A stretch of DNA of 64,000 bases from Bacteroidia bacterium (GCA_021740845.1 JAIOYZ010000010.1:60531-124530), one strand, 5' to 3'. Shown: positions 10,196 to 20,108, counted from the first letter of the stretch. Notes: generated by a model from the sequence alone, not told the origin. Translations and numbers: made by a program.

Positions 10196-11440
10196 CTATT
10201 CCTTTTTTAAGTTATTCATCTTTTCTTCTATCCAGGTCACAGCTTGGTTCAAACCAAATTCTTGAGAAAGTTTTTCGCCCATTTCTTTTGCATTTGTGGC
10301 CAAACTTTCATCCTTCATTAATGCTATTGCATTCTTTATAAAAACAGATTCTGAAACCTTTTTTAAAGGAATAGGCTTCAATGCCAAACCCTTTTCAAAT
10401 GCCAAATTCCCCCAAAATTGTTGGTCGCCCACTGGGTATAAAACAGGGCAAACCCAAAAAGGAATACCAGCTTGCAAACAAGTAGCGGTAGTTCCAATTC
10501 CACCATGATGGATTGCGGCTTTCACCTTTGGAAACAGAGTATCAAATGGGGCAGATTCTGCTACAAAAATCATTGGATGTTGGGCCCAATTTTCGGTTTT
10601 CTCAACTCCCCAACCTCGCATTACAATCACTCTTATATTTTCGGTTTGAACCAAATGTAGAAGCGCTTTTTCTAGATTTAGTTTGCTTGTAAATGGCATA
10701 CTACCAAATGTAACAAGCAGTGGTTTTTCTCCAGTAGTTAAGAAATGCTGCAAGTCGGCCGAAAGTGGCATTTGAGAGGCCTCCTTCCAAAAACCAGAAA
10801 AATAGGATTGGCTAGAAAAGTCGTTTGGTTCAGACAGAAAATGCTTGCTTATACCATACAAAATAGGAGTTGAAACTTTAGTAAATTTCTCTGGCAAGGC
10901 ATTTTTTAAACGAAATCTCTTTACCGGTTTAGTTACTGTTTTCATGCTTAAATCGGTAAGTTTATAGGTAAACCTATTAAAGAATTTGGGGAAATAAACA
11001 CCACTAAAAGCCGGGTTGGCAAAAGCTTTGGTTGGTTCAATTACAGGCACCACCATTGCTTTAATCATCTTCTCAGAAAACTGATCTGCAAAAGTATCGG
11101 ACAAAGATTTTACATGGTATAAAACCAAATCGGCATCCTTGGCAATATGATAAAAAGTATCTAATGAATTTTCAATTAAAGGATAAACCCATTTCTCTAA
11201 ATTGCGTTGAATGGCCAAAGGATTTGCCTTCATCATTTTCTTACCTTCTGGCGTATTTAACACCTCTTGGTAATCGGCTTCCACGGGTTCAAAATGGATT
11301 CCATAAGAAAGCACCAAAGATTCAAAATTCTTTGCTGTGGCTAGAGTAACGGCATGTCCACGCTCTTTTAAAGCCCTACCCAAAACGGCATACGGCTGCA
11401 CATCACCACGAGTACCTAAAGTTAAAATAGCAATTTTCAA
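10196..11440 (-). CDS. GT1-family glycosyltransferase (UDP-glycosyltransferase type)
   Basis: A 414-residue GT-B enzyme. The N-terminus I-L-T-L-G-T-R-G-D-V-Q-P-Y is the acceptor-binding Rossmann start of the sterol glucosyltransferase / macrolide glycosyltransferase group. L-V-T-F-G-S-M-P-F opens the C-terminal nucleotide-sugar domain. The donor-binding signature H-H-G-G-I-G-T-T-A-T is followed by P-V-L-Y-P-V-G-D-Q-Q-F-W, with D-Q as the sugar-contacting pair. No signal peptide, so cytoplasmic. It would transfer a sugar from a UDP-sugar to a lipid or small molecule; the acceptor cannot be predicted. Two exact dispersed motifs (10246, 10643) fall in the coding sequence. Confidence 0.85.
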   Translation of the reverse strand: MKIAILTLGTRGDVQPYAVLGRALKERGHAVTLATAKNFESLVLSYGIHFEPVEADYQEVLNTPEGKKMMKANPLAIQRNLEKWVYPLIENSLDTFYHIAKDADLVLYHVKSLSDTFADQFSEKMIKAMVVPVIEPTKAFANPAFSGVYFPKFFNRFTYKLTDLSMKTVTKPVKRFRLKNALPEKFTKVSTPILYGISKHFLSEPNDFSSQSYFSGFWKEASQMPLSADLQHFLTTGEKPLLVTFGSMPFTSKLNLEKALLHLVQTENIRVIVMRGWGVEKTENWAQHPMIFVAESAPFDTLFPKVKAAIHHGGIGTTATCLQAGIPFWVCPVLYPVGDQQFWGNLAFEKGLALKPIPLKKVSESVFIKNAIALMKDESLATNAKEMGEKLSQEFGLNQAVTWIEEKMNNLKKE

Positions 11441-11594
11441 ATCTTAAAAGCAAACATTTTAATACAACAAATGTATTCTTTTCGGTTTGAACCAAAACCT
11501 TAATTTTCTGAAAAGCATTTTGGATAAAATACCTTGCCCAAATGCAAATTCAGAACTTCCATTGGTATAAGAAAAATTCTATCGAATCAAATTA

Positions 11595-14500
11595 TTAACC
11601 AACTTTCAAGGTAAACAGCTCTTTTAATTCTTTATTTGATAAGTTTCCAATCCAGTTTTCGCCAGTACTAACAGTCATATTTGCCAATGCTTTTTTCTTT
11701 TGAATTAACTCATTAATTCTTTCTTCAAAAGTATTTTTGGTAATAAATCTGTGGATCATTACATTTTTCTGTTGGCCAATTCTAAAGGCCCTATCTGTGG
11801 CTTGGTTTTCTACAGCTGGGTTCCACCATAAATCGTAATGAATTACATGGTTTGCGCTAGTTAAATTTAACCCTGTACCAGCAGATTTTAATGTAAGAAC
11901 TAACATCCTATCTGCTGGATTATTTTGGAAGCTATCTAGAATAATATTTCTGTTTTTAAGGTTTACTGAACCATTATAAAACAAAGGAGTTTCTTGATAA
12001 CGTTCGGCAATAAAATTGCAAATTAAATCGCCCATTTCTTTGTATTGTGTAAAAATAAGTACCTTTTCATTGCATTCTAAAATGGTATCTAGTTTATCAA
12101 AAAGTAGATTCATTTTCCCACTAATGGCAGGATTCATCACTTTATTTTTCAAAAACTGTGTTGGGTGATTACAAATTTGTTTCAACGCCAAAATCATTTG
12201 CAATACCAAACCTTGCCTTTTAAAAAGGGATTGATGGTCGGTTTCTTGGATATTGCTAATTTCTTTTAAGGCCTCTGTTAATGTTTCTTTATAAAGTGCA
12301 GCTTGTTCCAATTCTAAATGAGCATAACTATCAATTTCAATTTTATCTGGAAGATCAGAAATTATACTCTTATCTGATTTAAGTCTACGCATAATAAAAG
12401 GAGCATTTACTTGCATTAATTTTTTAGCTACCTCCTCATCATTGTGCTTTTGGATAGGGTTAATATAATTATCAGTAAAATCCTTAAAGTTCCCTAAAAT
12501 CCCCCTATTCGTAAAATCCAAAATATAAAATAATTCACTCAATCTGTTTTCCACAGGAGTACCACTTAAGGCAATAAAATGGTTGGCAGGAATAGTTTTA
12601 ACAGCTTTACTTTGTTCTGATAATCCGTTTTTAATATTTTGAGCTTCATCAATAATTACAACATGCCAGGGCATTTTCTTTAATTCAGTTACATCATTTC
12701 TTATTAATCCATAAGTAGTAATTAAAACATCATATTGGTCTTTTTCTGTAAGCTCGCGATTGGTTCCATGAAAAATTTTAAACTTTAATTTCGGAGCAAA
12801 TCTTTCTAATTCTGATTGCCAGTTGGAGAGCAATCCTGTTGGAACAATAATAAGTGCCTTCGCATTTTTGAAATGACCTTCAAGTTTGTATTTTAATAAT
12901 AAGGTTATAACTTGAAGTGTTTTTCCAAGTCCCATATCATCTGCCAACAAACTACCAAAGCCAATTTTTGCATTTCTATATAGCCACGAATATCCACGAT
13001 GTTGGTAGGGCCTGAGTTTTGCTTTTAATCCTTTTGGTAAAGTAATTTCTGGAAACTCTGATAACTCCTTAATTGCTTGAGTCAACTCTTCAGTTAATGA
13101 TATTTTTGCCCCAGCATATTCTCCCGTTAAAACCGATCTAAGTAAGGTAAAAGATGAAAGTTCTTGATTCTTCTTAAAGTGGTTTTTGATTTTTTCTAAT
13201 TCATTTTGGTTAACATAAATAAAAGAAGATTTATAGCGTATAAGACCATTCGACTTCTTCACCAATTTCATAAATTCTTTTTCGTCAATTAGGTCATCCC
13301 CAATAGCTATTTTCCAATCAAAAGATAGAAGTTGGTCAAGTCTAAAAAAAGTAGGACTTTTACTCTCTTTTTTTACCTTTAAACTTATTTTAGGCTTTAG
13401 AATATGGCTTAAACTCTTCGGAAGTAAAACTGGAATATTCATCATTTGAATACTCGGAACAACCTGAAAAAGAAAATCGGCAAAAGTTGATTCGTTTAAG
13501 ATGATGGGCAATTTCCCCTCTTCATTTATTACTTTATCAATCCAAGGAATGAAACTGCCTAATTGAGAAAGCATTTGCAAAATCTCAAAGCGTGTATTTT
13601 TATAGCTTTTATTGCTAAAAATTTCGTGCAATGGAATAATCTTTTGATTGCCCAAATCATTTTCTAAGATTACAATTTCAATTGAAAATTTATCTATTTC
13701 AAATTCAAAAACCTGAAACTGTAACTTATAAATTCCTTCCGTTAAATAATATCTTTTGAGCCAATTCTGAATACTTGTACTTATCTTATTTTCTCCTGGC
13801 TTGTGAAAACGAAACGCCTTTATTTTGAAAAACAACTCTGTATAAATATCGGGCTTATCAACTTGGTTCAAAAAGGAAATTAATTCGGTAATAAAAACCG
13901 ACAATAAATTTAATGCTGGTGCCTTAGTTATTGGAATTAGCTTGTTTTCAAGATTTAATTTAAAATTCGCCAAGTTAGAATTAAGCTCAAACTCATTTAT
14001 TAGCGAATAAACATCTTGGTTCAAATTGGCCGGTAACCATCTAATTAGTAATTGGTCGTTTTCTAAACGCACAATTTGAGGAATAACCGCTCCATTTACC
14101 AGTAAGGCGAAGGCTAGTTGCACCAAATTATAATACTCGTTTGTACTAGATTGATAATGCGCTAACTCATCATTTGGAATTTCTAGTAAAGCCTGAATTA
14201 ACTCCGAAATTGTAATAATTTGTCCATTTAATTTAACCTCCTTTTTGAAATTAATATTTAGAACTATTTCGGCTTCAGATTTTGGTTCAAAAAGAATAGA
14301 TTTACTTTTGGCTGGAAGGAAATCAGATAGGGAAACCTTACCATTATTTATACTTTCGCAGCGCTTAATTATTCTACCAATATGGTCTGTGTAGATGGCC
14401 TTAAAATTAACAGAACTACTATAAAAAACAGGCTTATCACCAAGTAAAGTTAAAAGTGGCGCATGTAAATCAGGAATTTTAGAAAGATCAATTTTATGGG

Positions 14501-15110
14501 GTTGACCTAAATTTTCCTTAGGTAGAATTGCCTTTTCTTTGGGGTTGATATGTAGGTCATAAACACTAGGATATTCAACTAAATCAGGTTTAATTTGAAT
14601 GCCAATTTTCTTGAATTTATTGGCTAAATCAATACCATGTAGCCTAAAAATTAGAAATGGGTCATTGTCTAATTCTTGACTAAACTTATAAATTACTGCA
14701 GCCAAATGTTTACAAGGCACTGCAAAATCTGGACAAGAGCAACGCATATAAAAGTCGTTCCATGTTTTGGGAAAAACCTCCAATTTGGCCGTCTTTGCCA
14801 AAGACATTACCATGGGATCCAGCTCCTTGTTGAGCAATCTTGAAATAATGGCAGGATTCTGAGAAAGCAATTTAATAAACTCATCTAGGTTGGTATTAAT
14901 AAATTTAGGAACCATAATTCCAACCTTATAAGGCTTATGTCTGCTTCCTTTTACAAAAGCAAAAATTTCATTTCCTTTAATTTCTATTTTTTCAACTGAT
15001 CCTTTTGTGGCATATATTTTACCTCTAGGCAACCTATTTTCATTGTCGATATGAGTCAACGACTTTAAAAATTCCTGCCCCCACCATGTTTTCCCAAAAA
15101 CTTCTTTCAT
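11595..15110 (-). CDS. SWIM zinc-finger SNF2/RapA-like helicase
   Basis: A DNA-translocating ATPase of 1171 residues. The SWIM zinc finger C-S-C-P-D-F-A-V-P-C-K-H is near residue 123. A long middle region follows, then the SNF2 core: motif I D-D-M-G-L-G-K-T near 727, motif II D-E-A-Q near 818, motif III L-S-G-T-P-V-E-N-R, and in the C-terminal lobe T-L-K-S-A-G-T-G-L-N-L, D-L-W-W-N-P-A-V-E-N-Q-A and D-R-A-F-R-I-G-Q. Such bacterial SWIM-SNF2 proteins are likely chromosomal remodelers or transcription-recycling factors, but their role is mostly untested. No restriction or other defence gene adjoins it, so a housekeeping role is more likely. Confidence 0.88.
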   Translation of the reverse strand: MKEVFGKTWWGQEFLKSLTHIDNENRLPRGKIYATKGSVEKIEIKGNEIFAFVKGSRHKPYKVGIMVPKFINTNLDEFIKLLSQNPAIISRLLNKELDPMVMSLAKTAKLEVFPKTWNDFYMRCSCPDFAVPCKHLAAVIYKFSQELDNDPFLIFRLHGIDLANKFKKIGIQIKPDLVEYPSVYDLHINPKEKAILPKENLGQPHKIDLSKIPDLHAPLLTLLGDKPVFYSSSVNFKAIYTDHIGRIIKRCESINNGKVSLSDFLPAKSKSILFEPKSEAEIVLNINFKKEVKLNGQIITISELIQALLEIPNDELAHYQSSTNEYYNLVQLAFALLVNGAVIPQIVRLENDQLLIRWLPANLNQDVYSLINEFELNSNLANFKLNLENKLIPITKAPALNLLSVFITELISFLNQVDKPDIYTELFFKIKAFRFHKPGENKISTSIQNWLKRYYLTEGIYKLQFQVFEFEIDKFSIEIVILENDLGNQKIIPLHEIFSNKSYKNTRFEILQMLSQLGSFIPWIDKVINEEGKLPIILNESTFADFLFQVVPSIQMMNIPVLLPKSLSHILKPKISLKVKKESKSPTFFRLDQLLSFDWKIAIGDDLIDEKEFMKLVKKSNGLIRYKSSFIYVNQNELEKIKNHFKKNQELSSFTLLRSVLTGEYAGAKISLTEELTQAIKELSEFPEITLPKGLKAKLRPYQHRGYSWLYRNAKIGFGSLLADDMGLGKTLQVITLLLKYKLEGHFKNAKALIIVPTGLLSNWQSELERFAPKLKFKIFHGTNRELTEKDQYDVLITTYGLIRNDVTELKKMPWHVVIIDEAQNIKNGLSEQSKAVKTIPANHFIALSGTPVENRLSELFYILDFTNRGILGNFKDFTDNYINPIQKHNDEEVAKKLMQVNAPFIMRRLKSDKSIISDLPDKIEIDSYAHLELEQAALYKETLTEALKEISNIQETDHQSLFKRQGLVLQMILALKQICNHPTQFLKNKVMNPAISGKMNLLFDKLDTILECNEKVLIFTQYKEMGDLICNFIAERYQETPLFYNGSVNLKNRNIILDSFQNNPADRMLVLTLKSAGTGLNLTSANHVIHYDLWWNPAVENQATDRAFRIGQQKNVMIHRFITKNTFEERINELIQKKKALANMTVSTGENWIGNLSNKELKELFTLKVG

Positions 15111-15231
15111 TTACCTTCCTAAAAATGCGGATAAGATAATACCAATTTTATTACTAGAAAGACTCAAATTAAAAAAAATCCTAAAAAGGAAATCCTTGCT
15201 TAAATAATTTCTTTTCGGTTTGAACCAGAAC

Positions 15232-15984
15232 CTAATTTTCTGAAAAGAAAGGCAAAAGTATATCCTCAAAATTGTAAAAACCGATGGGCTTATTTGTAAT
15301 GTTTTCTGCCACAAACATTGCTCCATTTCCAAATGCCTCACGCGAAATGGATTCGTGAATTAAGCGAACAGTTTGGTATGGAAAGCCAAAAATAATTTCA
15401 TGCTTTCCAACAATTCCGCCAGCTCTGATTGAGTTGATAGTAGAATGTTTTACCTCTAGGGCATCCGCAATTTTAAGTGCTGTGCCCGATACACCTTCTT
15501 TATGTTTAAAGTGCTCCTCTATAATTTCAATATCTGCCCAAGGTGCAATTTTCTTCAAAAACTTAGAAGAGAACAACAAATAATTAACACCCAAAGTAAT
15601 GTTTGGCGACCAAAACACAGTAGTAATTTTGGCGAGTTCTTCCAATAAATTAATCTCTCCCTTTTTGTAATGAGAAATAGCAGAGATAATTTTAATGCCT
15701 CTTGCTGCTACTACTTTTCCATAAAAATAAATACCCTTTTCTGATGAAAAATCTATAATAATATCAATAGGGTGCTCATCCAATAACCTTTCTAATTGAA
15801 TGGTTTCTGTTGAATATATTCTTCCTGGATTCTCACTTTGTATACCTAAAAACTCAGCAACAGAGCGGTTTTCTAAAACATGCGTACGACGAAGAACCCA
15901 TTCCAAAGAAAAATCTGGGTGGTTCAAAATAACGGTGGCAACGGCTTTTCCTGTCTTGCCAAAACCAATCAATCCAATTCTCAT
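15232..15984 (-). CDS. Divergent DapB-like dihydrodipicolinate reductase
   Basis: 250 residues of the 4-hydroxy-tetrahydrodipicolinate reductase fold. There is an N-terminal NAD(P) loop G-F-G-K-T-G-K and D-F-S-S at about 95-98. In the catalytic segment E-E-H-F-K-H-K-E-G-V-S-G-T-A the first His and the Lys are kept, but the second His of the usual H-H pair is Phe, and D-A-P-S-G-T-A is one residue shorter. R-A-G-G-I-V-G-K-H-E-I-I-F-G and R-E-A-F-G-N-G-A are also present. It may be a paralogue with altered substrate or a lineage-specific DapB. The final codons lie within a 37-bp sequence that also occurs downstream of the SNF2 gene (11478-11515). Confidence 0.75.
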   Translation of the reverse strand: MRIGLIGFGKTGKAVATVILNHPDFSLEWVLRRTHVLENRSVAEFLGIQSENPGRIYSTETIQLERLLDEHPIDIIIDFSSEKGIYFYGKVVAARGIKIISAISHYKKGEINLLEELAKITTVFWSPNITLGVNYLLFSSKFLKKIAPWADIEIIEEHFKHKEGVSGTALKIADALEVKHSTINSIRAGGIVGKHEIIFGFPYQTVRLIHESISREAFGNGAMFVAENITNKPIGFYNFEDILLPFFSEN

Positions 15985-16238
15985 AATAAAAAATATTTAA
16001 ACGAAACCTAGGGTCCTAAAAGGCTTTCTCCCAAAAGAATAATTAGCCATTTAGTTGTTAAACAATCAGGAAAGATAATTAAAAAATTCTTAAATTTACT
16101 TTAAAATAAATTTAACTAAAGAATGATTTTGCTTATTTATATGCCATCTATCTTTATAAAAGGCATTTGCGCAAAAGTGCAAAACCAAAATAAAGTATTC
16201 GTAAATAGAATGTTATCGAAACCTTAGTAAAAGTAAAA

Positions 16239-17174
16239 TTACCTACCTGAACGTCTACCGCTAGAATTTCTACTCGACTTAGAGTGACTGGATTTTCTGT
16301 TTCCTCCCGAATTACTTGGTTTTCCTTTTGACCCTGGAGCACCTTTTTTATGCGCTGAAGAAGATTTTCTATAATCTATATTATTGCGTTCAATTGGTTT
16401 TTCTTTAGCAACTTTTTTAGCTGCAGGCTTAGGTTTATTTTTCTTAGTATCTTCAGAGCTAGAGTCTTCAATCATAGAATAAATAATATCCATTTCGGTG
16501 CTATTCAAATCTCGCCACTCGCCCAATGGCAAGCCTTTCAATGAAATTCTCATTATGCGTACGCGTTCTAATTTTGTAACATCATACCCATAATGCTCGC
16601 ACATTCTTCTAATTTGTCGGTTCAAACCTTGAACTAAAATAATGCGAAAAACATTTACTCCTTCTTGAACAATTTTGCATTTTTTTGTAGTAACACCTAA
16701 CATAGGAACACCTGCTGCCATGCCTTCTAAAACTTCGGCAGTTAAGGGTTTATTCACGGTTACTACATATTCTTTTTCGTGTTTATTCCCTGCTCGCAAA
16801 ATCTTATTTACCATGTCGCCTTGGTTGGTAAGAAAGATTAAACCTTGCGAATCTTTGTCTAATCTACCAATAGGAAAAATACGTTTGCTATGGTTTACAA
16901 ATTGAATGATATTATTTTGAACACCGTCTTCTGTGGTGGATGTAACACCAGTTGGTTTATTAAGTGCAATAAACACAATATCCTCTCCCTGCTTAGGTTC
17001 AAGCTCATGACCATTCACCCTAACACGGTCGCCATTTTTCACCAAATCACCAATTTGGGCTCTTCTACCATTAATAAAAACATGGCCATTTTCAATAAAC
17101 CTGTCGGCTTCCCTGCGCGAGCACAAACCACTCTCACTAATAAATTTATTTAACCTAACCTTAGAATTATACAT
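16239..17174 (-). CDS. rluF: 23S rRNA pseudouridine synthase RluF-like
   Basis: Modifies 23S rRNA. An S4 RNA-binding domain ([17 protein letters not shown]) occupies residues about 5-65. The synthase core has [15 protein letters not shown] with the catalytic Asp, and [13 protein letters not shown]. The helical motif and [13 protein letters not shown] fit the RluF branch better than RluB/E. Beyond residue about 235 there is a Lys/Ser/Arg-rich, probably disordered tail common in Bacteroidota versions. One dispersed motif (16619) encodes the G-L-N-R of the conserved RNA-binding segment, so the motif tolerates a constrained position. Confidence 0.85.
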   Translation of the reverse strand: MYNSKVRLNKFISESGLCSRREADRFIENGHVFINGRRAQIGDLVKNGDRVRVNGHELEPKQGEDIVFIALNKPTGVTSTTEDGVQNNIIQFVNHSKRIFPIGRLDKDSQGLIFLTNQGDMVNKILRAGNKHEKEYVVTVNKPLTAEVLEGMAAGVPMLGVTTKKCKIVQEGVNVFRIILVQGLNRQIRRMCEHYGYDVTKLERVRIMRISLKGLPLGEWRDLNSTEMDIIYSMIEDSSSEDTKKNKPKPAAKKVAKEKPIERNNIDYRKSSSAHKKGAPGSKGKPSNSGGNRKSSHSKSSRNSSGRRSGR

Positions 17175-17244
17175 CGCTCAATTTTGCTGGCAAGATAAAG
17201 AAAGTAGAAATAGCCTTTTCGGTTTGAACCAAAAAAAATGGAGT

Positions 17245-18126
17245 TTAGGAATTTCTGCTAACCAAAAACACTCCAATAATTGTTAATACAACAGAAATCA
17301 TAGTTGAAGTATCCAAGGCCTCATGCAACCAAAACCAACCTAAAATTATTGCCACCAAAGTATTGATATAAGCATAAGTAGAAACTATAGTTGCAGGCAA
17401 TTTCTTTAACACATACATATACGAACCATAGGCCAAAATAGAACCGAAAAGCACTAAGTAAATCAAGGCAGAAATTGCTTCTGGTGCTGGATGAACATCG
17501 TGCATTTCGCCACGAATAAATGCTGCAAGAAATAACAAAATACCACCAGGTATCATTTGCAAGCCAGAAGCAAACAATGGATTTTCATTGGTTTTATGGT
17601 TCTTAGAATAAATGGTTCCAAGGCTCCAAAAAAAGTTAGATGCCACCACAGCAATTATCCCCCAAAAGAACATTGGGTCTTCAAACAATTTTATTTTGTC
17701 TTTAAACAAAACTACCTGACCAACCAAGCAAATTGCAAAGCCCAAAACTGCCAAGGGATGCACCTTTTCTTTGCTGCCGCTTAAACGGTTAATCACTACA
17801 ATCCAAACAGGAGTTAGTGCACAAATTAGGGCAGTTAATCCACTTCCAACATATTGCATTCCCCAGCTTATAATTCCATTTCCGCCTGCCAACATGAGCA
17901 CGCCATTGAAGCCAAAAGTTTTTAAAGCTTTAAAATCGGGAAGTTTGTAGCCTTTTATTAAGAAAAAAGAAACTAAGATAATCCCCGCAGAGGTATGCCT
18001 AAAAGCCGCCATTAACAAAGGTGGGAAGGTTTTAACCCCAATGCTTATTGCAAGAAAGGTAGTTCCCCAAAAGAGTGAAACAGCAACAAATGCTGCCCAC
18101 GGGAGAAAGTTCTGATTTTTTGTCAA
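17245..18126 (-). CDS. EamA/DMT-superfamily permease
   Basis: 293 residues with ten predicted transmembrane helices in two EamA repeats, the usual size of the drug/metabolite transporter superfamily. The first repeat begins A-F-V-A-V-S-L-F-W-G-T-T-F-L-A and carries R-H-T-S-A-G-I at the end of helix 2. The second contains W-S-L-G-T-I-Y-S-K and Y-A-Y-I-N-T-L-V-A-I-I-L-G-W. It is an inner-membrane exporter of unknown small molecules. An exact dispersed motif (17221-17230) sits just downstream, between this gene and rluF. Confidence 0.85.
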   Translation of the reverse strand: MTKNQNFLPWAAFVAVSLFWGTTFLAISIGVKTFPPLLMAAFRHTSAGIILVSFFLIKGYKLPDFKALKTFGFNGVLMLAGGNGIISWGMQYVGSGLTALICALTPVWIVVINRLSGSKEKVHPLAVLGFAICLVGQVVLFKDKIKLFEDPMFFWGIIAVVASNFFWSLGTIYSKNHKTNENPLFASGLQMIPGGILLFLAAFIRGEMHDVHPAPEAISALIYLVLFGSILAYGSYMYVLKKLPATIVSTYAYINTLVAIILGWFWLHEALDTSTMISVVLTIIGVFLVSRNS

Positions 18127-18186
18127 GGTGAGTTTTAAGTGGCTGCAAATGTATAAACATCCTAGAGAAGTAAATCTAATTTTTTA

Positions 18187-18500
18187 AAACACTTAACTCT
18201 TTTGCTCCTGGCCTAGCATCTGGCAGGAATTTGCCATTAGGCTTTTTTTCTCGTTTCTAGCTACTAGGCTTCTGGCATCTGGCATCTAGCATCTGGCAAG
18301 GATTTGCCATTAGGCTTTTATTTCTCGCCTTTCACACAAATCAACTAAAAACTTAAAACTTAACACTCATAACTCTCTTGCCTCTAGCCGCTGGCTCCTG
18401 GCCTCTGGCAGGAATTTGCCATTAGGCATTTCGTCTCGCTTCTTGATTCTTGCTCAAAAACTTAACACTTAACACTTTAAACTTAACACTAAATTACATG
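18187..18500. repeat. Heptad minisatellite, left block (three cores)
   Basis: Three copies of a core around TGGCAGGAATTTGCCATTAG occur at about 18221, 18294 and 18406. They are preceded by 7-bp units of the CTGGCAT type and followed by TCTCGCT-type and AAAACTT/AACACTT-type heptads. The core contains the small inverted repeat TGGCA / TGCCA. No credible gene lies here; the intergenic space 18127-18587 holds only this block and a short direct repeat at 18505. Confidence 0.85.
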
Positions 18501-18587
18501 CTTCCCCCTTCACGCAGATTACGCGGAGAAGAGAGCCGAGCACGCAGATTTAAGAAGGTTAAACTCCTAAACATTAAACCATCCCAT

Positions 18588-19091
18588 TTATTTATAAACC
18601 ACCCAGACATTTGTATTTTTCCCAAACTGTGCAGGAACACTATTTAAGGTAATTCTTATAGGAATATAATTATAGTCCTTCCAACCTTCTGGATTTGGTT
18701 CAGTCTTATAATCCACAAAAAGTGTATCTGGAATCGGATTATTTTCATAATACAAATAAGAGGTCTTTATATTGTCAATTGCCGAATAGGTAATTAACAT
18801 GCCACATTGTAAATTAGGATCAGGATGTGTTTCTCCCCAATCTACCAATTTGCCAAAAGTTGGTTTTTCGGAATTTGGATAAGGAAAAACCAAGGTAATA
18901 CTATCATTTGCAGAGTTGAAAATATTACTACTATCCTCACCATTCAATAAAAATATATCTAAACTTGGTGGAACTGGACTTGCAATTAAAGGTTCAATTT
19001 CTTTAGGATTACATGATTTTAAAGAATATAAAACTAAAAATACAACCCATAGGTTTAATTTAAAATTACGATTTGCTTTAAATAATATCAT
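18588..19091 (-). CDS. Lipoprotein of unknown function
   Basis: The ATG at 19091 gives 167 residues. The signal peptide has Lys/Arg and Asn at the start, a long hydrophobic core and the lipobox S-L-K-S-C-N, so it is predicted to be a lipoprotein. The reading frame is open to 19160, but that longer start would bury the signal peptide. The mature part contains I-T-L-V-F-P-Y-P-N-S-E-K, G-M-L-I-T-Y-S-A-I-D and a final W-V-V-Y-K, suggesting a small beta-rich domain. I do not recognise the family. The gene is an island within the heptad minisatellite, and a 31-bp direct repeat (18505 and 19139) brackets it. Confidence 0.65.
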   Translation of the reverse strand: MILFKANRNFKLNLWVVFLVLYSLKSCNPKEIEPLIASPVPPSLDIFLLNGEDSSNIFNSANDSITLVFPYPNSEKPTFGKLVDWGETHPDPNLQCGMLITYSAIDNIKTSYLYYENNPIPDTLFVDYKTEPNPEGWKDYNYIPIRITLNSVPAQFGKNTNVWVVYK

Positions 19092-19160
19092 GCTTTTATT
19101 AGCTCTAAATATAACAATATTTCTAAATTGATTACTTACCCCTTCTCGCAGATTACGCAA

Positions 19161-20108
19161 AGAAGAGCGGAGAGCAAAGATTAGGATGCTATTGACGCTT
19201 TGGCTTAGGTGGAGGATTTTTGTTTAATCGTTTATGTGTTTAATCTTTTATGCGTTTATCTGGATTTTGGTTTGTGAGTTTGCTTTGCAAGCCGAAGCTT
19301 TAGCGAAGGTTTGTAGGTTTGGGAGTTTGTTTTAGGTATTAAACTCTCTAGCCTCTAGCCGCTGGCTCCTGGCATCTGGCAGGAATTTGCCATTAGGCAT
19401 TTTTCTTCTCGTTTCTCGCTTCTTGCTCAAAAACTTAACACTTAAAACCCATAACTCTCTTGCTCCTAGCCGCTGGCTCCTGGCATCTGGCAGGAATTTG
19501 CCATTAGGCATTTCGTCTCGCTTCTCGCTTCTCGCTTCTCGCTTCTTGATTCTTGCTCAAAAACTTAAAACTTAAAACTCTCTTACCTCTAGCCGCTGGC
19601 TCCTGGCATCTGGCAGGAATTTGCCATTAGGCATTTCGTCTCGCTTCTCGCTTCTTGATTCTTGCTCAAAAACTTAAAACTTAAAACTCTCTTACCTCTA
19701 GCCGCTGGCTCCTGGCATCTGGCAGGAATTTGCCATTAGGCATTTCGTCTCGCTTCTCGCTTCTCGCTTCTTGATTCTTGCTCAAAAACTTAAAACTTAA
19801 AACTTAAAACTTAAAACTTAAAACTTAAAACTCTCTTACCTCTAGCCGCTGGCTCCTGGCATCTGGCAGGAATTTGCCATTAGGCATTTCGTCTCGCTTC
19901 TCGCTTCTCGCTTCTCGTTTCTCGCTTCTCGTATCTCACTTCTTTCTCAAAAACTTAACACTTAAAACTTAACACTTAAAACTCTCTTGCCTCTAGCCGC
20001 TGGCTCCTGGCATCTGGCAGAAATTTGCCATTAGACATTTTTCTTCTCGCTTCTCGTTTCTCGTTTCTCGCTTCTTGCTCAAAAACTTAAAACTTTAAAC
20101 TCAAAACC
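19161..20108. repeat. Heptad minisatellite, right block (six cores)
   Basis: Six copies of the core (starts 19377, 19488, 19611, 19720, 19864, 20015) sit in units that read CTCTAGC-CGCTGGC-TCCTGGC-ATCTGGC, core, TCTCGCT repeats, TTGATTC/TTGCTCA, then AAAACTT repeats. Core-to-core distances are 111, 123, 109, 144 and 151 bp. The last four differ from 109 by 0, 14, 35 and 42, all multiples of 7, so the units expand and contract by whole heptads. The first 180 bp (19161-19340) are GT-rich without cores. Nothing codes here. The block ends about 50 bp before pyrC. Confidence 0.9.

Noticed and set aside
18450..19575. Short plus-strand reading frames at 18450-18647 and 19387-19575 rich in Leu, Arg and Ser.
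   Set aside because: They read through minisatellite units and show only repeat-derived peptides.
19340..20108. The regularly spaced repeats could be a CRISPR array.
   Set aside because: The spacer parts are themselves repeats (heptads), unit length varies in steps of 7, and no cas gene is nearby.
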